NCBI RefSeq assembly: GCF_003634935.1 | Contig: NZ_RBXO01000001.1 | Location: forward strand, 124,001-188,000 | Length of the DNA stretch: 64,000 nucleotides | From: Saccharothrix australiensis | GTDB taxonomy: Bacteria; Actinomycetota; Actinomycetes; Mycobacteriales; Pseudonocardiaceae | Direction of reading: 5' to 3' | Shown here: positions 35,110 through 43,415 of the stretch, piece by piece | How positions within the stretch are numbered: the stretch's first letter is position 1 | Layout of the letters: every line of letters starts with the position of its first letter | Notes under the pieces: generated by a model | The model's input: the letters and a program-made list of their open reading frames with translations, nothing else | Told to the model about the DNA's origin: nothing | Databases searched by the model: none | Made by a program: the position numbers and the translations under genes

Positions 35110-35736
35110 GTGGCTGAAGTCGTGACCAAGGGCACCGGCAAGGTCGAGCGCACCGCCGACCGCGCCGAGGTGCAGGTGAACTTCGAGACCGTCGGCGCGA
35201 CCCGGAACGAGGCCGTCGAGCTGCTGAACGAGCGCGTGGCATCGGTCGAGCCGGTCCTGGGCCGCCCGGGGGTGGAGGTGCGGTCGCGCCAGTTGTCCGT
35301 GCACGACAACTGGGACGGGCAGCAGCGGGCGGGCAGCCGGGCGTCCCAGCAGTACGTGGTGCGGACCGATGACCTGAGCCAGCTGGACGCGCTGCTGTCC
35401 GCTCTCGTCGCGGCCGAGCCGACCTGGCTGAACGGCCCGCAGTGGCAGCTCGCGCGGGACGCTGAGGCGATCCGCGAGGCGCAGCGGGAGGCCGTGGCCG
35501 ACGCCCGCCGCCGCGCCGAGGGCTACGCGGAGGCGCTCGGCGCGCGCTTGGGCACGCTGCAGCGCCTGTCCGACGGTGACGGCGAGGTGTGGGCCGCCGA
35601 GGCCGCGGGCGGGCGCGCGTTGGCGGCCTACGGGGGCGCGGTCGGCGCGCCGCCGCAGATGGACCAGTTCAACCTGGAGGCGCAGCAGATCGTGGTGACG
35701 GTGCGCTGCACGGCAACGTGGATCTTGTTGGACTGA
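35110..35736 (+). CDS. SIMPL (DUF541) domain protein
   Basis: 208 residues from GTG 35110 (MAEVVTKGTGKVERTADRAE). It has the paired SIMPL beta-alpha units (ATRNEAVELLNERVASVEPV, REAVADARRRAEGYAEALGA, QQIVVTVRCTATW). There is no signal peptide from this start, unlike many periplasmic members. Oligomerising SIMPL proteins have unclear roles. The in-frame GTG at 35050 would add 20 atypical residues. A hairpin repeat begins within 15 nt of the stop. Confidence 0.8.
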   Translation: MAEVVTKGTGKVERTADRAEVQVNFETVGATRNEAVELLNERVASVEPVLGRPGVEVRSRQLSVHDNWDGQQRAGSRASQQYVVRTDDLSQLDALLSALVAAEPTWLNGPQWQLARDAEAIREAQREAVADARRRAEGYAEALGARLGTLQRLSDGDGEVWAAEAAGGRALAAYGGAVGAPPQMDQFNLEAQQIVVTVRCTATWILLD

Positions 35737-35738
35737 GT

Positions 35739-35868
35739 TGAATTGCCGCTGCTCCGCAGACGGCGGGCTCGGCCGCCACTGAGGTCGGGCCATCGCGCCT
35801 CATTTCCCGCCGATCGAAGAGCGTGATCGGCGGGAAATGAGGCGCGACAGCCCGACGGCGGCCTCGCG
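35739..35868 (+). repeat. Dispersed hairpin repeat, copy D
   Basis: Arms 35784-35815 and 35825-35856 pair at 30 of 32 positions around loop GAAGAGCGT. The upstream flank TTGAATTGCCGCTGCTCCGC matches copy A on the other strand. It sits between the convergent SIMPL and thiolase genes and abuts the SIMPL stop. Confidence 0.88.
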
Positions 35869-35914
35869 GTGCGGGGGGCTGGTGGTTGTGTGAGGGGGCG
35901 ACTTGGGGTGGGGG

Positions 35915-37192
35915 TCAGCGTTCCAGGATTGCGGTCAGGCCCTGGCCGCCGGCTGCGCAGATGGAGATCAGGCCGCGGCCGGAGCCCTGGTGGGCCAGTT
36001 GTCGTGCCAGGGTCGCCACGATCCTCGCCCCGGTTGCCGCGAAGGGGTGGCCCGTGGCCAGCGACGAGCCGTTGACGTTGAGCTTCGACCGGTCGATCGG
36101 GCCCAGCGGCCCGGTGAGGCCGAGCCGGTCCGTGCAGAAGTCCGCGTCCTCCCACGCCTTCAGCGTCGCCAGCACCTGTGACGCGAACGCCTCGTGGATC
36201 TCGTAGAAGTCGAAGTCCTGGAGCGTCAGGCCGGCGCGGGCCAGCATCCGGGGCATCGCGTGGGCGGGTGCCATGAGCAGCCCTTCGCCGCCGTGCACGT
36301 AGTCGACCGCCGCCGTCTCGACGCACGTCAGGTAGGCCGCCACGGGCAGGTTGCGCGCCGCCGCCCACTCCTCGCTCGCCAGCAGCACCACCGACGCGCC
36401 ATCGCTCAACGGCGTCGAGTTGCCCGCCGTCATGGTCGCGCCCTCACCCCGCCCGAACACCGGCTCCAGCCGGGCGAGCCGTTCCGCGGACGAGTCCGGC
36501 CGCAGGTTCTGGTCCCGCGTCAGCCCGCGGAACGGCGTCACCAGGTCGTCGAAGAAGCCGCGGTCGTAGGCGGCGGCGAGGTTGCGGTGGCTCGCGGCGG
36601 CCAGCTCGTCCTGCTCCTCCCGCCCGATGCCCCACTCGCGGGCGGTGTCGGCCGCGTGCTCGCCCATCGACCGGCCGGTGCGCGGCTCGCCGTTGCGCGG
36701 CACCTCCGGCACCACGTGGCGTGGCCGCAGCTTCAGCGCCGCCCTGATCCGCGCGCCCGCGCCACGCGCCCGGTTGAACTCCAGCAGCACCCGGCGCAGG
36801 CCCTCGTTGACGCCGATGGGCGCGTCGCTGGTGGTGTCGACACCGCCCGCGACACCGGACTCGATCTGGCCCAGCGCGATCTTGTTCGCGACCGCGACGA
36901 CCGCCTGGAGGCCCGTGCCGCACGCCTGCTGCACGTCGTGGGCGGGTGTCTCGGCGGACAGCCCGCTGCCGAGCACGGACTCCCGGACGAGGTTGAAGTC
37001 GCGGCTGTGCTTGAGCACCGCGCCGGCGACCACTTCACCGAGCCGTTCGTCCCGCAACGCGAACCTGCTCACGAGGCCGTCCAGGGCGGCGGTCAGCATG
37101 TCCTGGTTCGAGGCCGTCGCGTAGGGGCCGTTCGAGCGGGCGAACGGGATGCGGTTGCCGCCCAGGACGGCAACCCTCCGGATCTCGGCCAT
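35915..37192 (-). CDS. fadA2: Acetyl-CoA C-acyltransferase (thiolase), FadA2-like
   Basis: A 425-residue thiolase for the last step of beta-oxidation. The nucleophile is C91 in QQACGTGLQA. The other catalytic residues are in YEIHEAFASQ, GHPFAATGARI and SICAAGGQG. The length and gene partners match mycobacterial FadA2 (Rv0243), which sits beside fabG4 and htdX. It is transcribed away from fabG4 across two operators. Confidence 0.9.
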   Translation of the reverse strand: MAEIRRVAVLGGNRIPFARSNGPYATASNQDMLTAALDGLVSRFALRDERLGEVVAGAVLKHSRDFNLVRESVLGSGLSAETPAHDVQQACGTGLQAVVAVANKIALGQIESGVAGGVDTTSDAPIGVNEGLRRVLLEFNRARGAGARIRAALKLRPRHVVPEVPRNGEPRTGRSMGEHAADTAREWGIGREEQDELAAASHRNLAAAYDRGFFDDLVTPFRGLTRDQNLRPDSSAERLARLEPVFGRGEGATMTAGNSTPLSDGASVVLLASEEWAAARNLPVAAYLTCVETAAVDYVHGGEGLLMAPAHAMPRMLARAGLTLQDFDFYEIHEAFASQVLATLKAWEDADFCTDRLGLTGPLGPIDRSKLNVNGSSLATGHPFAATGARIVATLARQLAHQGSGRGLISICAAGGQGLTAILER

Positions 37193-37228
37193 GTCGTCCT
37201 CCAGGTGCGGGTGCGCCCGCCATCCTAC

Positions 37229-37242
37229 CTACTCATCAGTAG
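37229..37242. promoter_or_regulatory. Operator CTACT-N4-AGTAG (1)
   Basis: A perfect dyad in the 82-bp gap between the divergent fadA2 and fabG4 genes; same family as the etfD/fadE5 sites. Confidence 0.75.
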
Positions 37243-37244
37243 AC

Positions 37245-37258
37245 CTACTAGCGAGTAG
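37245..37258. promoter_or_regulatory. Operator CTACT-N4-AGTAG (2)
   Basis: A second perfect dyad, 16 bp centre to centre from the first. The same pairing is seen at tetR/SCP2. Confidence 0.75.
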
Positions 37259-37274
37259 GGAGTGTGATGTCCCC

Positions 37275-38603
37275 ATGGATCGCTACCAGTCGTTCGCCAG
37301 GTCCGGTGTCGGGCGGTTCGTCGTCCGCAAGCTCGGCCTGCCCGACCCGCACCCGCTGCGCAGGCACTCGCCCGACCGGCCCCCGCTCGACGGCCCGGTG
37401 CTGCTCGGCGGCGGTGGACGCCTGGTGGCGCCGGTCGGCGCGGTGCTGCGGTCCATCGGCCTGGACGTGGTGCGGGGCGGTCACCACGCCCCCGGTGCGG
37501 AGCGCTACGGCGCGCTGGTGTTCGACGCGACCGCGATCGACGGCGTCGAGCGGCTGCGCGAGCTGTACGAGTTCTTCCACCCGGTGATCCGGTCGCTCGG
37601 GCCCTGCGGGCGGGTGGTCGTGCTCGGCACGCCGCCCGGTTCCGCCGCGTCCCCGGTCGCGCAGCGGGCGCTCGAAGGCTTCACGCGCAGCGTCGGCAAG
37701 GAGCTGAAGCGCGGCGGGACGGCCCAGCTCGTGCACGTGGCGGAGGGCGCGGAGGGCAGCACCGAGTCGACGCTGCGCTTCCTGCTGTCCGGCCGGTCCG
37801 CGTACGTGTCCGGGCAGGTGATCCGCATCGGCACGGACCCGGTGGCGGCGCCCGGTGACTGGTCCCGGCCGCTCGCCGGCAAGGTCGCCCTGGTCACCGG
37901 CGCGGCGCGGGGCATCGGCGCGGCGATCGCGGACGTCCTCGGGCGCGACGGCGCGCACGTCGTCTGCCTGGACGTGCCCGCGCGGGGCGAGGAGCTGTCC
38001 GCGGTGGCGAACCGGGTGGCCGGGTCGGCGCTCCAGCTCGACGTCACGGCGGCCGACGCGCCCGCCCGGCTCGTCGACCACCTGCGGCAGCGGCACGGCG
38101 GCGTGGACGTCGTCGTGCACAACGCGGGCATCACCCGCGACCGGACGCTCGGGCGGATGGACGAGGGCCGGTGGGACGCCGTGGTCGCGGTCAACCTGGC
38201 CGCGCAGGAACGGCTCAACGAGGCGTTGCTCGACTCGGGCGCGCTGCGCGCGAACGGGCGGGTCGTGGGCGTCTCGTCCATCGCGGGCATCGCGGGCAAC
38301 GTCGGCCAGACCAACTACGCCACCACCAAGGCCGGCGTGATCGGCATGGTCGACGCGCTGTCCGCGCGGTTCGCGGGCACCGGGACGACGGTCAACGCGG
38401 TCGCGCCCGGCTTCATCGAGACCGGGATGACGGCCGCCGTGCCGCTGGTCGTGCGCGAGGTGGGTCGGCGGCTGAACAGCCTGGCGCAGGGCGGCCTGCC
38501 GGTCGACGTGGCCGAGGCGATCGCGTGGCTCGCGCACCCCGCGTCCGGTGGCGTCAACGGCAACGTCGTCCGGGTGTGCGGGCAGAGCCTGATGGGCGCG
38601 TGA
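37275..38603 (+). CDS. fabG4: 3-oxoacyl reductase, high-molecular-weight FabG4-like
   Basis: 442 residues. The N-terminal half (to about 200) is a degenerate Rossmann domain. The C-terminal half is a full SDR: cofactor loop ALVTGAARGIGAAIADVLGR, NAG in VVHNAGITRDRTL, catalytic Ser in GVSSIAGIAGN and Tyr/Lys in NYATTKAG. This tandem layout is that of mycobacterial HMwFabG (Rv0242c), which uses NADH on long-chain beta-ketoacyl-CoA. The GTGA overlap couples it to the MaoC gene. Confidence 0.9.
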   Translation: MDRYQSFARSGVGRFVVRKLGLPDPHPLRRHSPDRPPLDGPVLLGGGGRLVAPVGAVLRSIGLDVVRGGHHAPGAERYGALVFDATAIDGVERLRELYEFFHPVIRSLGPCGRVVVLGTPPGSAASPVAQRALEGFTRSVGKELKRGGTAQLVHVAEGAEGSTESTLRFLLSGRSAYVSGQVIRIGTDPVAAPGDWSRPLAGKVALVTGAARGIGAAIADVLGRDGAHVVCLDVPARGEELSAVANRVAGSALQLDVTAADAPARLVDHLRQRHGGVDVVVHNAGITRDRTLGRMDEGRWDAVVAVNLAAQERLNEALLDSGALRANGRVVGVSSIAGIAGNVGQTNYATTKAGVIGMVDALSARFAGTGTTVNAVAPGFIETGMTAAVPLVVREVGRRLNSLAQGGLPVDVAEAIAWLAHPASGGVNGNVVRVCGQSLMGA

Positions 38604-39454
38604 CGGTGAGCCCGACCTGGCTGTACGCGAAGGCGGCGCTGACCGGGCTCACCCGGCGCGGGTCGTCGCCGGCGGACGTGCGGTTGCCGCCGGAGGTGAA
38701 GTCGACAAGGGCACTCGTCGATCGGGAGCACCTGGCGGCGTACGGCCGCGTGTGCGGGTTCCGGGTGGGTGACGAGCTGCCGATCACCTACCCGCACGTG
38801 CTGGCGTTCCCGGCGCAACTGGCGCTGTTGACCGGGCGCGGGTTCCCGTTCCCCCTGCCGGGGCTGGTGCACGTGGCGAACCGCGTCGCGCGGACCCGGC
38901 CGCTGCTCGCGTCCGAACCGCTCGACCTGCGGGTGCGCTTGGACGACCTGCGACCGCACGAGCGCGGGTGGCAGTTCGACGTGGTGTCCACGGCCTCCGT
39001 CGACGGCGTGGAGGTGTGGGTCGACGTGTCGACTTATCTGCGCCGGGAGCGCGGCGCTCCCGGCCGCGGTGGGGGTCCCGTCGGCGGTGAAGGGTCCGGT
39101 CCGGGCCCCGAACGGGGTGGACCGCCGATGCCCACGGCGGTGTGGCGGGTCGGCGGTGACGTCGGGCGGCGGTACGCGGCGGTCTCCGGTGACCGGAACC
39201 CGATCCACCTGCACGCCGTGCCGGCCAGGGTGTTCGGGTTCCGGAGGGCGATCGCGCACGGCATGTGGTCCAAGGCCCGGTGCGTCGCGGAGTTCGAGGG
39301 CGGGCTGCCGGACGCCTGCGCGGTGGACGTGCGCTTCAAGGCCCCGATCCCGCTGCCGGGGCAGGTCGACTTCTCGATCACCCGGACGGGTGACGGGTGG
39401 CGGTTCTCGCTGTGGTCGCGACGTCCTCACCTGGAGGGCGTCGTCACCGGTTAG
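38600..39454 (+). CDS. htdX: MaoC-type hydratase, HtdX-like
   Basis: 284 residues with a double hot-dog fold. The hydratase-2 motif is in YAAVSGDRNPIHLHAVPAR with AIAHGMWSKARCV, which holds the catalytic Asp and His. The N-terminal hot-dog lacks it. It would hydrate trans-2-enoyl thioesters. The fabG4-htdX order is that of mycobacterial Rv0242c-Rv0241c. A GPGR/G-rich linker joins the two halves. It ends 4 nt into the convergent tetR gene. Confidence 0.87.
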   Translation: MTVSPTWLYAKAALTGLTRRGSSPADVRLPPEVKSTRALVDREHLAAYGRVCGFRVGDELPITYPHVLAFPAQLALLTGRGFPFPLPGLVHVANRVARTRPLLASEPLDLRVRLDDLRPHERGWQFDVVSTASVDGVEVWVDVSTYLRRERGAPGRGGGPVGGEGSGPGPERGGPPMPTAVWRVGGDVGRRYAAVSGDRNPIHLHAVPARVFGFRRAIAHGMWSKARCVAEFEGGLPDACAVDVRFKAPIPLPGQVDFSITRTGDGWRFSLWSRRPHLEGVVTG

Positions 39455-40164
39455 CCCGCCGGCGGCGTCGAACCGCCGATGTCGGTGTCGACCTCGGGCG
39501 CACGCCGCGACGGCGGGTGCCAGACGTTGCCCGCCACGAGGTCGCCGAAGCCCATCCAGACCAGGTTCATCAGGCGGGCCGCGACGACGCCCGCGGGTTC
39601 CTCGGGGTTGTCCAGCCACCAGTCCGCCAGCGACTCGCCCGCGCCGACCAGGGCGGCGGCCAGGGACTCCGCCTCCTTGCCGCCGTCGCGCGGCCCGTCG
39701 GGGAAGCCCGAGGAGTGCAGCAGCAGGGCCGCCACGAGGCCGATCGCCCGGCCGCGCAGGTCGGCCAGCTCCTCGGCGAACGGACCGCCCTGGGACGACG
39801 CCTGCCGGTGCAGGACCTGCCAGCTCGCCCGGTTCTCGCCGACGAACCCGAAGAACGCCCGCAGGCCGCTCCACAGCTGCACGTCCGGCGGCTGGTCGGG
39901 CTCGACGCCGTGCGCGATGGCCTCCATCATCCGCGTGGCCTCGCGGCGGATGCAGGTCGCGAACAGCTCCTCCTTCGAGCCCAGGTACGCGTACAGCATG
40001 GGTTTGGAGATGCCCGCGACCTCGGAGATCTCGTCCATCGACGCGGCGTGGAAACCGAGGCGGGAGAAGACCTCCACCGCCGCGTCCATGATCTGCCGCT
40101 CGCGCACCGCGCGGGGCAGCCTCTTGGCTCGGCCGGTCCGGACCGCCGGTTGCTCTGCGTGCAT
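39451..40164 (-). CDS. TetR-family regulator, likely repressor of the YTACY-N4-RGTAR regulon
   Basis: 237 residues from ATG 40164. The N-terminal HTH reads RERQIMDAAVEVFSRLGFHA and MDEISEVAGISKPMLYAYLG. The rest is a helical ligand domain, likely sensing an acyl-CoA given the setting. AAGGGGGT precedes the start; an in-frame GTG at 40167 is possible. Two copies of the operator lie in its own promoter region, consistent with autoregulation. That it acts at etfD and fadE5 is inferred from shared half-sites. Confidence 0.88.
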   Translation of the reverse strand: MHAEQPAVRTGRAKRLPRAVRERQIMDAAVEVFSRLGFHAASMDEISEVAGISKPMLYAYLGSKEELFATCIRREATRMMEAIAHGVEPDQPPDVQLWSGLRAFFGFVGENRASWQVLHRQASSQGGPFAEELADLRGRAIGLVAALLLHSSGFPDGPRDGGKEAESLAAALVGAGESLADWWLDNPEEPAGVVAARLMNLVWMGFGDLVAGNVWHPPSRRAPEVDTDIGGSTPPAG

Positions 40165-40213
40165 CACACCCCCTTAGGCCCGCCCAGGTTATCGGACCCC
40201 CTTGCCGCTCTAC

Positions 40214-40227
40214 CTACTCACCAGTAG
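40214..40227. promoter_or_regulatory. Operator CTACT-N4-AGTAG in tetR/SCP2 gap
   Basis: A perfect dyad between the divergent tetR and SCP2 genes. Confidence 0.75.
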
Positions 40228-40229
40228 TC

Positions 40230-40243
40230 TTACCTCCGAGTAG
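40230..40243. promoter_or_regulatory. Operator TTACC-N4-AGTAG, hybrid form
   Basis: Combines the half-site of the etfD/fadE5 operators with that of the fadA2 operators, which links the two classes. It lies 16 bp from the neighbouring site. Confidence 0.7.
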
Positions 40244-40260
40244 GTAGTGGAGGAGCCCTC

Positions 40261-40911
40261 ATGACCATCGACCTCACCGCCGAGGCCATCGCCCGGCTCA
40301 GCCCCGGCGAGCTGCTCTCGGCGCTCCGGCGGGTCGCTCCGGGCGATCCCGCGCTGGAGGACCTGGACATCGACGTCCTCGCGCGCGGCATCGACCCGAA
40401 GGAGCTGGGCCGGGACGAGTTCGCCGACCTGCTGGGCGCGCTCGCCGACCTGGCCGACGGCGGCGCGGCCCTCGACCTGTCCCGGATGGACGCGGGGAAC
40501 TTCGCCCGCATCGTCTCGCGCGCGTCGAAGGACCAGATCGACGCCGTCACCGGTCGCGCCGGCCTGCGCGAGCGCGTCCTCGACGAGGTGTTCCGGCGCA
40601 TGGAGGTCCACTTCCGCGCCGATCGCGCCGGCGCGACCCGCGCCGTCGTGCGCTTCCGGCTGACGGGCGGGTTCGGCGAGGGCGGCCACGACGTGTACGA
40701 GGCGGTCGTCGAGGACGCGAAGTGCACGATCACCAAGGGCGCCGCGCGCGAGCCGCGGGCCACCGTCACCCTGGGCCCGGTCGACTTCCTCAAGCTGGCC
40801 ACCGGCAACGCGTCCGCTCCCGTGCTGTTCATGACCGGCAAGCTGAAGGTCAAGGGCGACCTGGGTTTCGCGGCCGGTTTCATGAGCCTGTTCGACGTGC
40901 CGGGGGCGTGA
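40261..40911 (+). CDS. SCP2-family sterol/lipid-binding protein
   Basis: 216 residues. The C-terminal half is an SCP2 fold (VVRFRLTGGFGEGGHDVYEA, RATVTLGPVDFLKLATGNAS, VLFMTGKLKVKGDLGFAAGF). The N-terminus is helical and charged. It would carry lipid or acyl-CoA ligands. It is the first gene of an operon with the acyl-CoA dehydrogenase 7 nt downstream. Confidence 0.86.
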   Translation: MTIDLTAEAIARLSPGELLSALRRVAPGDPALEDLDIDVLARGIDPKELGRDEFADLLGALADLADGGAALDLSRMDAGNFARIVSRASKDQIDAVTGRAGLRERVLDEVFRRMEVHFRADRAGATRAVVRFRLTGGFGEGGHDVYEAVVEDAKCTITKGAAREPRATVTLGPVDFLKLATGNASAPVLFMTGKLKVKGDLGFAAGFMSLFDVPGA

Positions 40912-40918
40912 GGACCAC

Positions 40919-42133
40919 ATGGGCGGCTTTTCGCTGGAGCTGAACGAGGACCAGGTGGCCCTGCGGGAGTGGGTGCACGGGTTCGCGAAGGACGTCATCC
41001 GCCCCGCGGCGGCCGAGTGGGACGAGCGGGAGGAGACGCCGTGGCCGGTGATCCGCGAGGCCGCGAAGATCGGCCTGTACGGGTTCGAGGCGCTGGCGAC
41101 GTGGTTCTCCGACCCGATCGGCCTGTCCCTGCCGATCGCGACCGAGGAGCTGTTCTGGGGTGACGCGGGCATCGCGCTGGCCCTGATGGGCACCGGCCTG
41201 GCGGCGGCGGGCATCTTCGCGTCCGGCGAGCCCGAGCAGCTTGCCGAGTGGGTGCCCGAGTGCTTCGGCACCGAGGACGACCCGAAGCTGGCGGCGTTCT
41301 GCGCGTCGGAGCCGCAGGCGGGGTCGGACGTGGCGGGCTACCGCACGCGCGCGGTCTACGACGAGGCGACCGACGAGTGGGTGCTCAACGGGCAGAAGGC
41401 GTGGGCCACCAACGGCGGCATCGCGAACGTCCACGTCGTGACCGCCGTCGTCGACCCGGCGCTCGGGTCGCGCGGGCAGGCGGGTTTCATCGTGCCGCCG
41501 GGCACGCCGGGCTTGTCGTCGCCGGGCAAGATCCGCAAGCACGGGATGCGGGCCTCCCACACGGCCGACGTGTTCCTCGACGACGTGCGCGTGCCGGGCC
41601 GCTGCCTGCTGGGCGGCAGGGAGAAGCTGGAGGCGCGCCTGGCCCGCGCCCGCGAGGGGCTCCGGGCGGGTGGGCAGGCGGCGATGGCGACGTTCGAGAC
41701 GACCCGGCCGACCGTCGGGGCGATGGCGGTGGGCGTCGCGCGGGCGGCCTACGAGTACGCGCTGGAGTACGCGGGGGACCGCGAGGCGTTCGGGCGGAAG
41801 ATCATCGAGCACCAGTCCATCGCGTTCGACCTGGTGAACATGAGGACCGAGATCGACGCGGCGCGCCTGCTGGTGTGGCGGGCGGCGTGGATGGGGCGCA
41901 ACAACGTCCCGTTCACGGCGGGCGAGGGTTCGATGTCGAAGCTCAAGGCGGGCGAGGTCTCGGTGTGGGCGACGGAGCGGGCGATCCACATCCTGGGCGG
42001 TGCGGGGTACACCCGCGAGCACCCGGTGGAGCGGATGCACCGGGACGCGAAGATCTTCACCATCTTCGAGGGGACGTCGGAGATCCAGCGGTTGGTGGTG
42101 GCCAGGGCCATTTCCGGGCTCCACATCAAGTGA
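40919..42133 (+). CDS. Acyl-CoA dehydrogenase, 3' end rebuilt by the island attachment site
   Basis: 404 residues in the standard ACAD fold (LELNEDQVALREWVHGFAKD; FAD-side motif CASEPQAGSDVAGY; glutamate in TIFEGTSEIQRLVVARAIS). It oxidises an acyl-CoA to its enoyl form. The last 81 bp are duplicated at 45612-45692, where the native terminator remains. The gene thus ends in the left copy of an integration site. The other copy encodes IR instead of IK at the end, so function is probably kept. Confidence 0.92.
   Translation: MGGFSLELNEDQVALREWVHGFAKDVIRPAAAEWDEREETPWPVIREAAKIGLYGFEALATWFSDPIGLSLPIATEELFWGDAGIALALMGTGLAAAGIFASGEPEQLAEWVPECFGTEDDPKLAAFCASEPQAGSDVAGYRTRAVYDEATDEWVLNGQKAWATNGGIANVHVVTAVVDPALGSRGQAGFIVPPGTPGLSSPGKIRKHGMRASHTADVFLDDVRVPGRCLLGGREKLEARLARAREGLRAGGQAAMATFETTRPTVGAMAVGVARAAYEYALEYAGDREAFGRKIIEHQSIAFDLVNMRTEIDAARLLVWRAAWMGRNNVPFTAGEGSMSKLKAGEVSVWATERAIHILGGAGYTREHPVERMHRDAKIFTIFEGTSEIQRLVVARAISGLHIK
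42053..42133 (+). repeat. Left 81-bp duplicate (attL-like)
   Basis: 79 of 81 bases match 45612-45692. It runs from ATCTTCACCAT to the ACAD stop. Together they bracket the 3.5-kb low-GC island. Confidence 0.85.
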
Positions 42134-42144
42134 GTTGATCTCCC

Positions 42145-42163
42145 CAGGCCGTCTCTAGGCCGT
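42145..42163 (+). repeat. Inner direct repeat, left copy
   Basis: CAGGCCGTCTCTAGGCCGT overlaps the integrase stop. It matches 18 of 19 with 45487-45505. Confidence 0.7.
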
Positions 42164-42681
42164 CCGGGGGTTGGACGGGGTCTTTCGGGCGCGGAAGACC
42201 CCGTCCACTGTTTTCGGGCGCGCTCGTGGCTGGACGGCATCAGGTGGGTGTAGGTGCGGAGGGTGAAGCCGGGGTCTTCGTGGCCCAGATACTCCGCGAG
42301 TTCCTTGATAGACACGCCCTGGGCCAGGAGGACCGAGACGTACAGGTGCCGCATGGCGTGCATCCCGTCCTGACGCTTGGTGTAGATCAGTCCGGCCTGC
42401 TTGAACGCCGGCACCCAGACGACCTTGTTGAACAGGTCGCCGTGGCAGACCTTCCCGTCCGCCCTGGCCATGAGCAGGTTCACCGTCACCAGCTCGCCGT
42501 TCGGCTTGTCCCAGGGCAGCGTCACGGCGATGGGCGGGAACATCTCCATGTAGTCGTCTACCGCGTCGAGCACACCTTGCGACAGCGGCACTTGGCGCTC
42601 CTAGTTGCGCTTGGGCAGCGAGAACACCGCCACGCGGTCGATCAGCCTGACCTGCCGCTGGACGTTGATCACCATCGCTTC
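42155..42681 (-). pseudogene. Tyrosine integrase, C-terminal remnant
   Basis: The readable part has the catalytic core of phage-type integrases: HAMRHLYVSVLLAQGV (H-x-x-R), EYLGHEDPGFTLRTYTHLMP (H and the tyrosine). The N-terminal half is absent. An in-frame TAG interrupts LPKRN-stop-ERQVPLSQG. A one-base shift after HERARK moves the end into another frame (VDGVFRARKTPSNPRTA). The enzyme cannot be functional, so the island cannot excise by itself. The upstream boundary is approximate. Confidence 0.85.
42173..42206. terminator. Hairpin after the ACAD gene, inside the island
   Basis: A perfect 12-bp stem (42173-42184 with 42195-42206) with a 10-nt loop. It may replace the native terminator, now 3.5 kb away. 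Confidence 0.55.
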
Positions 42682-42700
42682 CCCGGTCGATGTACAAGCG

Positions 42701-43415
42701 GTGACCACAAATCGCGTGTCGGTGGACGACCCCGAGGTCTTGCGCGGCATCCTAGCGACCACCGACGCGCTGTTCCTCGACTTCGACGGTCCTGTCTGCT
42801 CCGTCTTCGCCGGGATACCCGCTCACCTTGTGGCTGCTCAACTGCGTGATGTCCTCAAAGATGGAAGTCACACCGCGCTGCCACTTGAGGTTGAGAAGAC
42901 TGACGACCTTTCGAAATATTCCGTTTCGCTGCAGTCAAAGGCTATCAAGAGGCAACCTACGTAGAAGCTGCACTGAGAGCTCATGAGATGGAAGCCGTAC
43001 GACTCGCAGAGCCTACTACGGGGCACACGAGGTTATCCGTCAACACTCGATGCTTGGCCGCGCCATAGGAATTGTGAGCAACAACAGTCGTTCCGCAATC
43101 GAGGCATATGTCCGACTCCACGAACTCGGCGAGTACGTCGACTTTATCGCCGCACGCGACACCGCCGATCCATCAAAGCTGAAGCCCGCTCCACACCTAC
43201 TCGACAAGGCGATCAAAGGTGTCGGGGTTAGTCTGTCGAGGTGCACATTCGTGGGTGACTCGACAACCGACATACAGGCCGCTAAACGATCGAGTGTGAA
43301 GTCGGTCGCGTTCGCGAATAAGGCAGCCAAACTGGCGACCCTTGCATCCAAGATGCCTGACGCGATGGTGACTTCTATGGATCGATTCCTTCCTGCGAGT
43401 CGCCATCTTCAGTGA
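42701..43415 (+). pseudogene. HAD-family hydrolase with two frameshifts
   Basis: From GTG 42701 the N-terminal motif I reads DALFLDFDGPVCSVFAG. Near 42905 the frame shifts to PFEIFRFAAVKGYQEATYVE, and near 43020 to AHEVIRQHSMLGRAIGIVSN. The later part has motif II (IVSNNS), KPAP and motif IV GDSTTDIQAAK. All parts together form one phosphoglycolate-phosphatase-like HAD. Either the gene is dead or the assembly has two indels. The tail overlaps the 386-residue gene by 41 bp. Confidence 0.8.

Noticed and set aside
42205-42591. Functional integrase ORF reading through to the ACAD strand
   Set aside because: Frame after HERARK is wrong for the family and runs antisense into the ACAD; stop and frameshift show a remnant.
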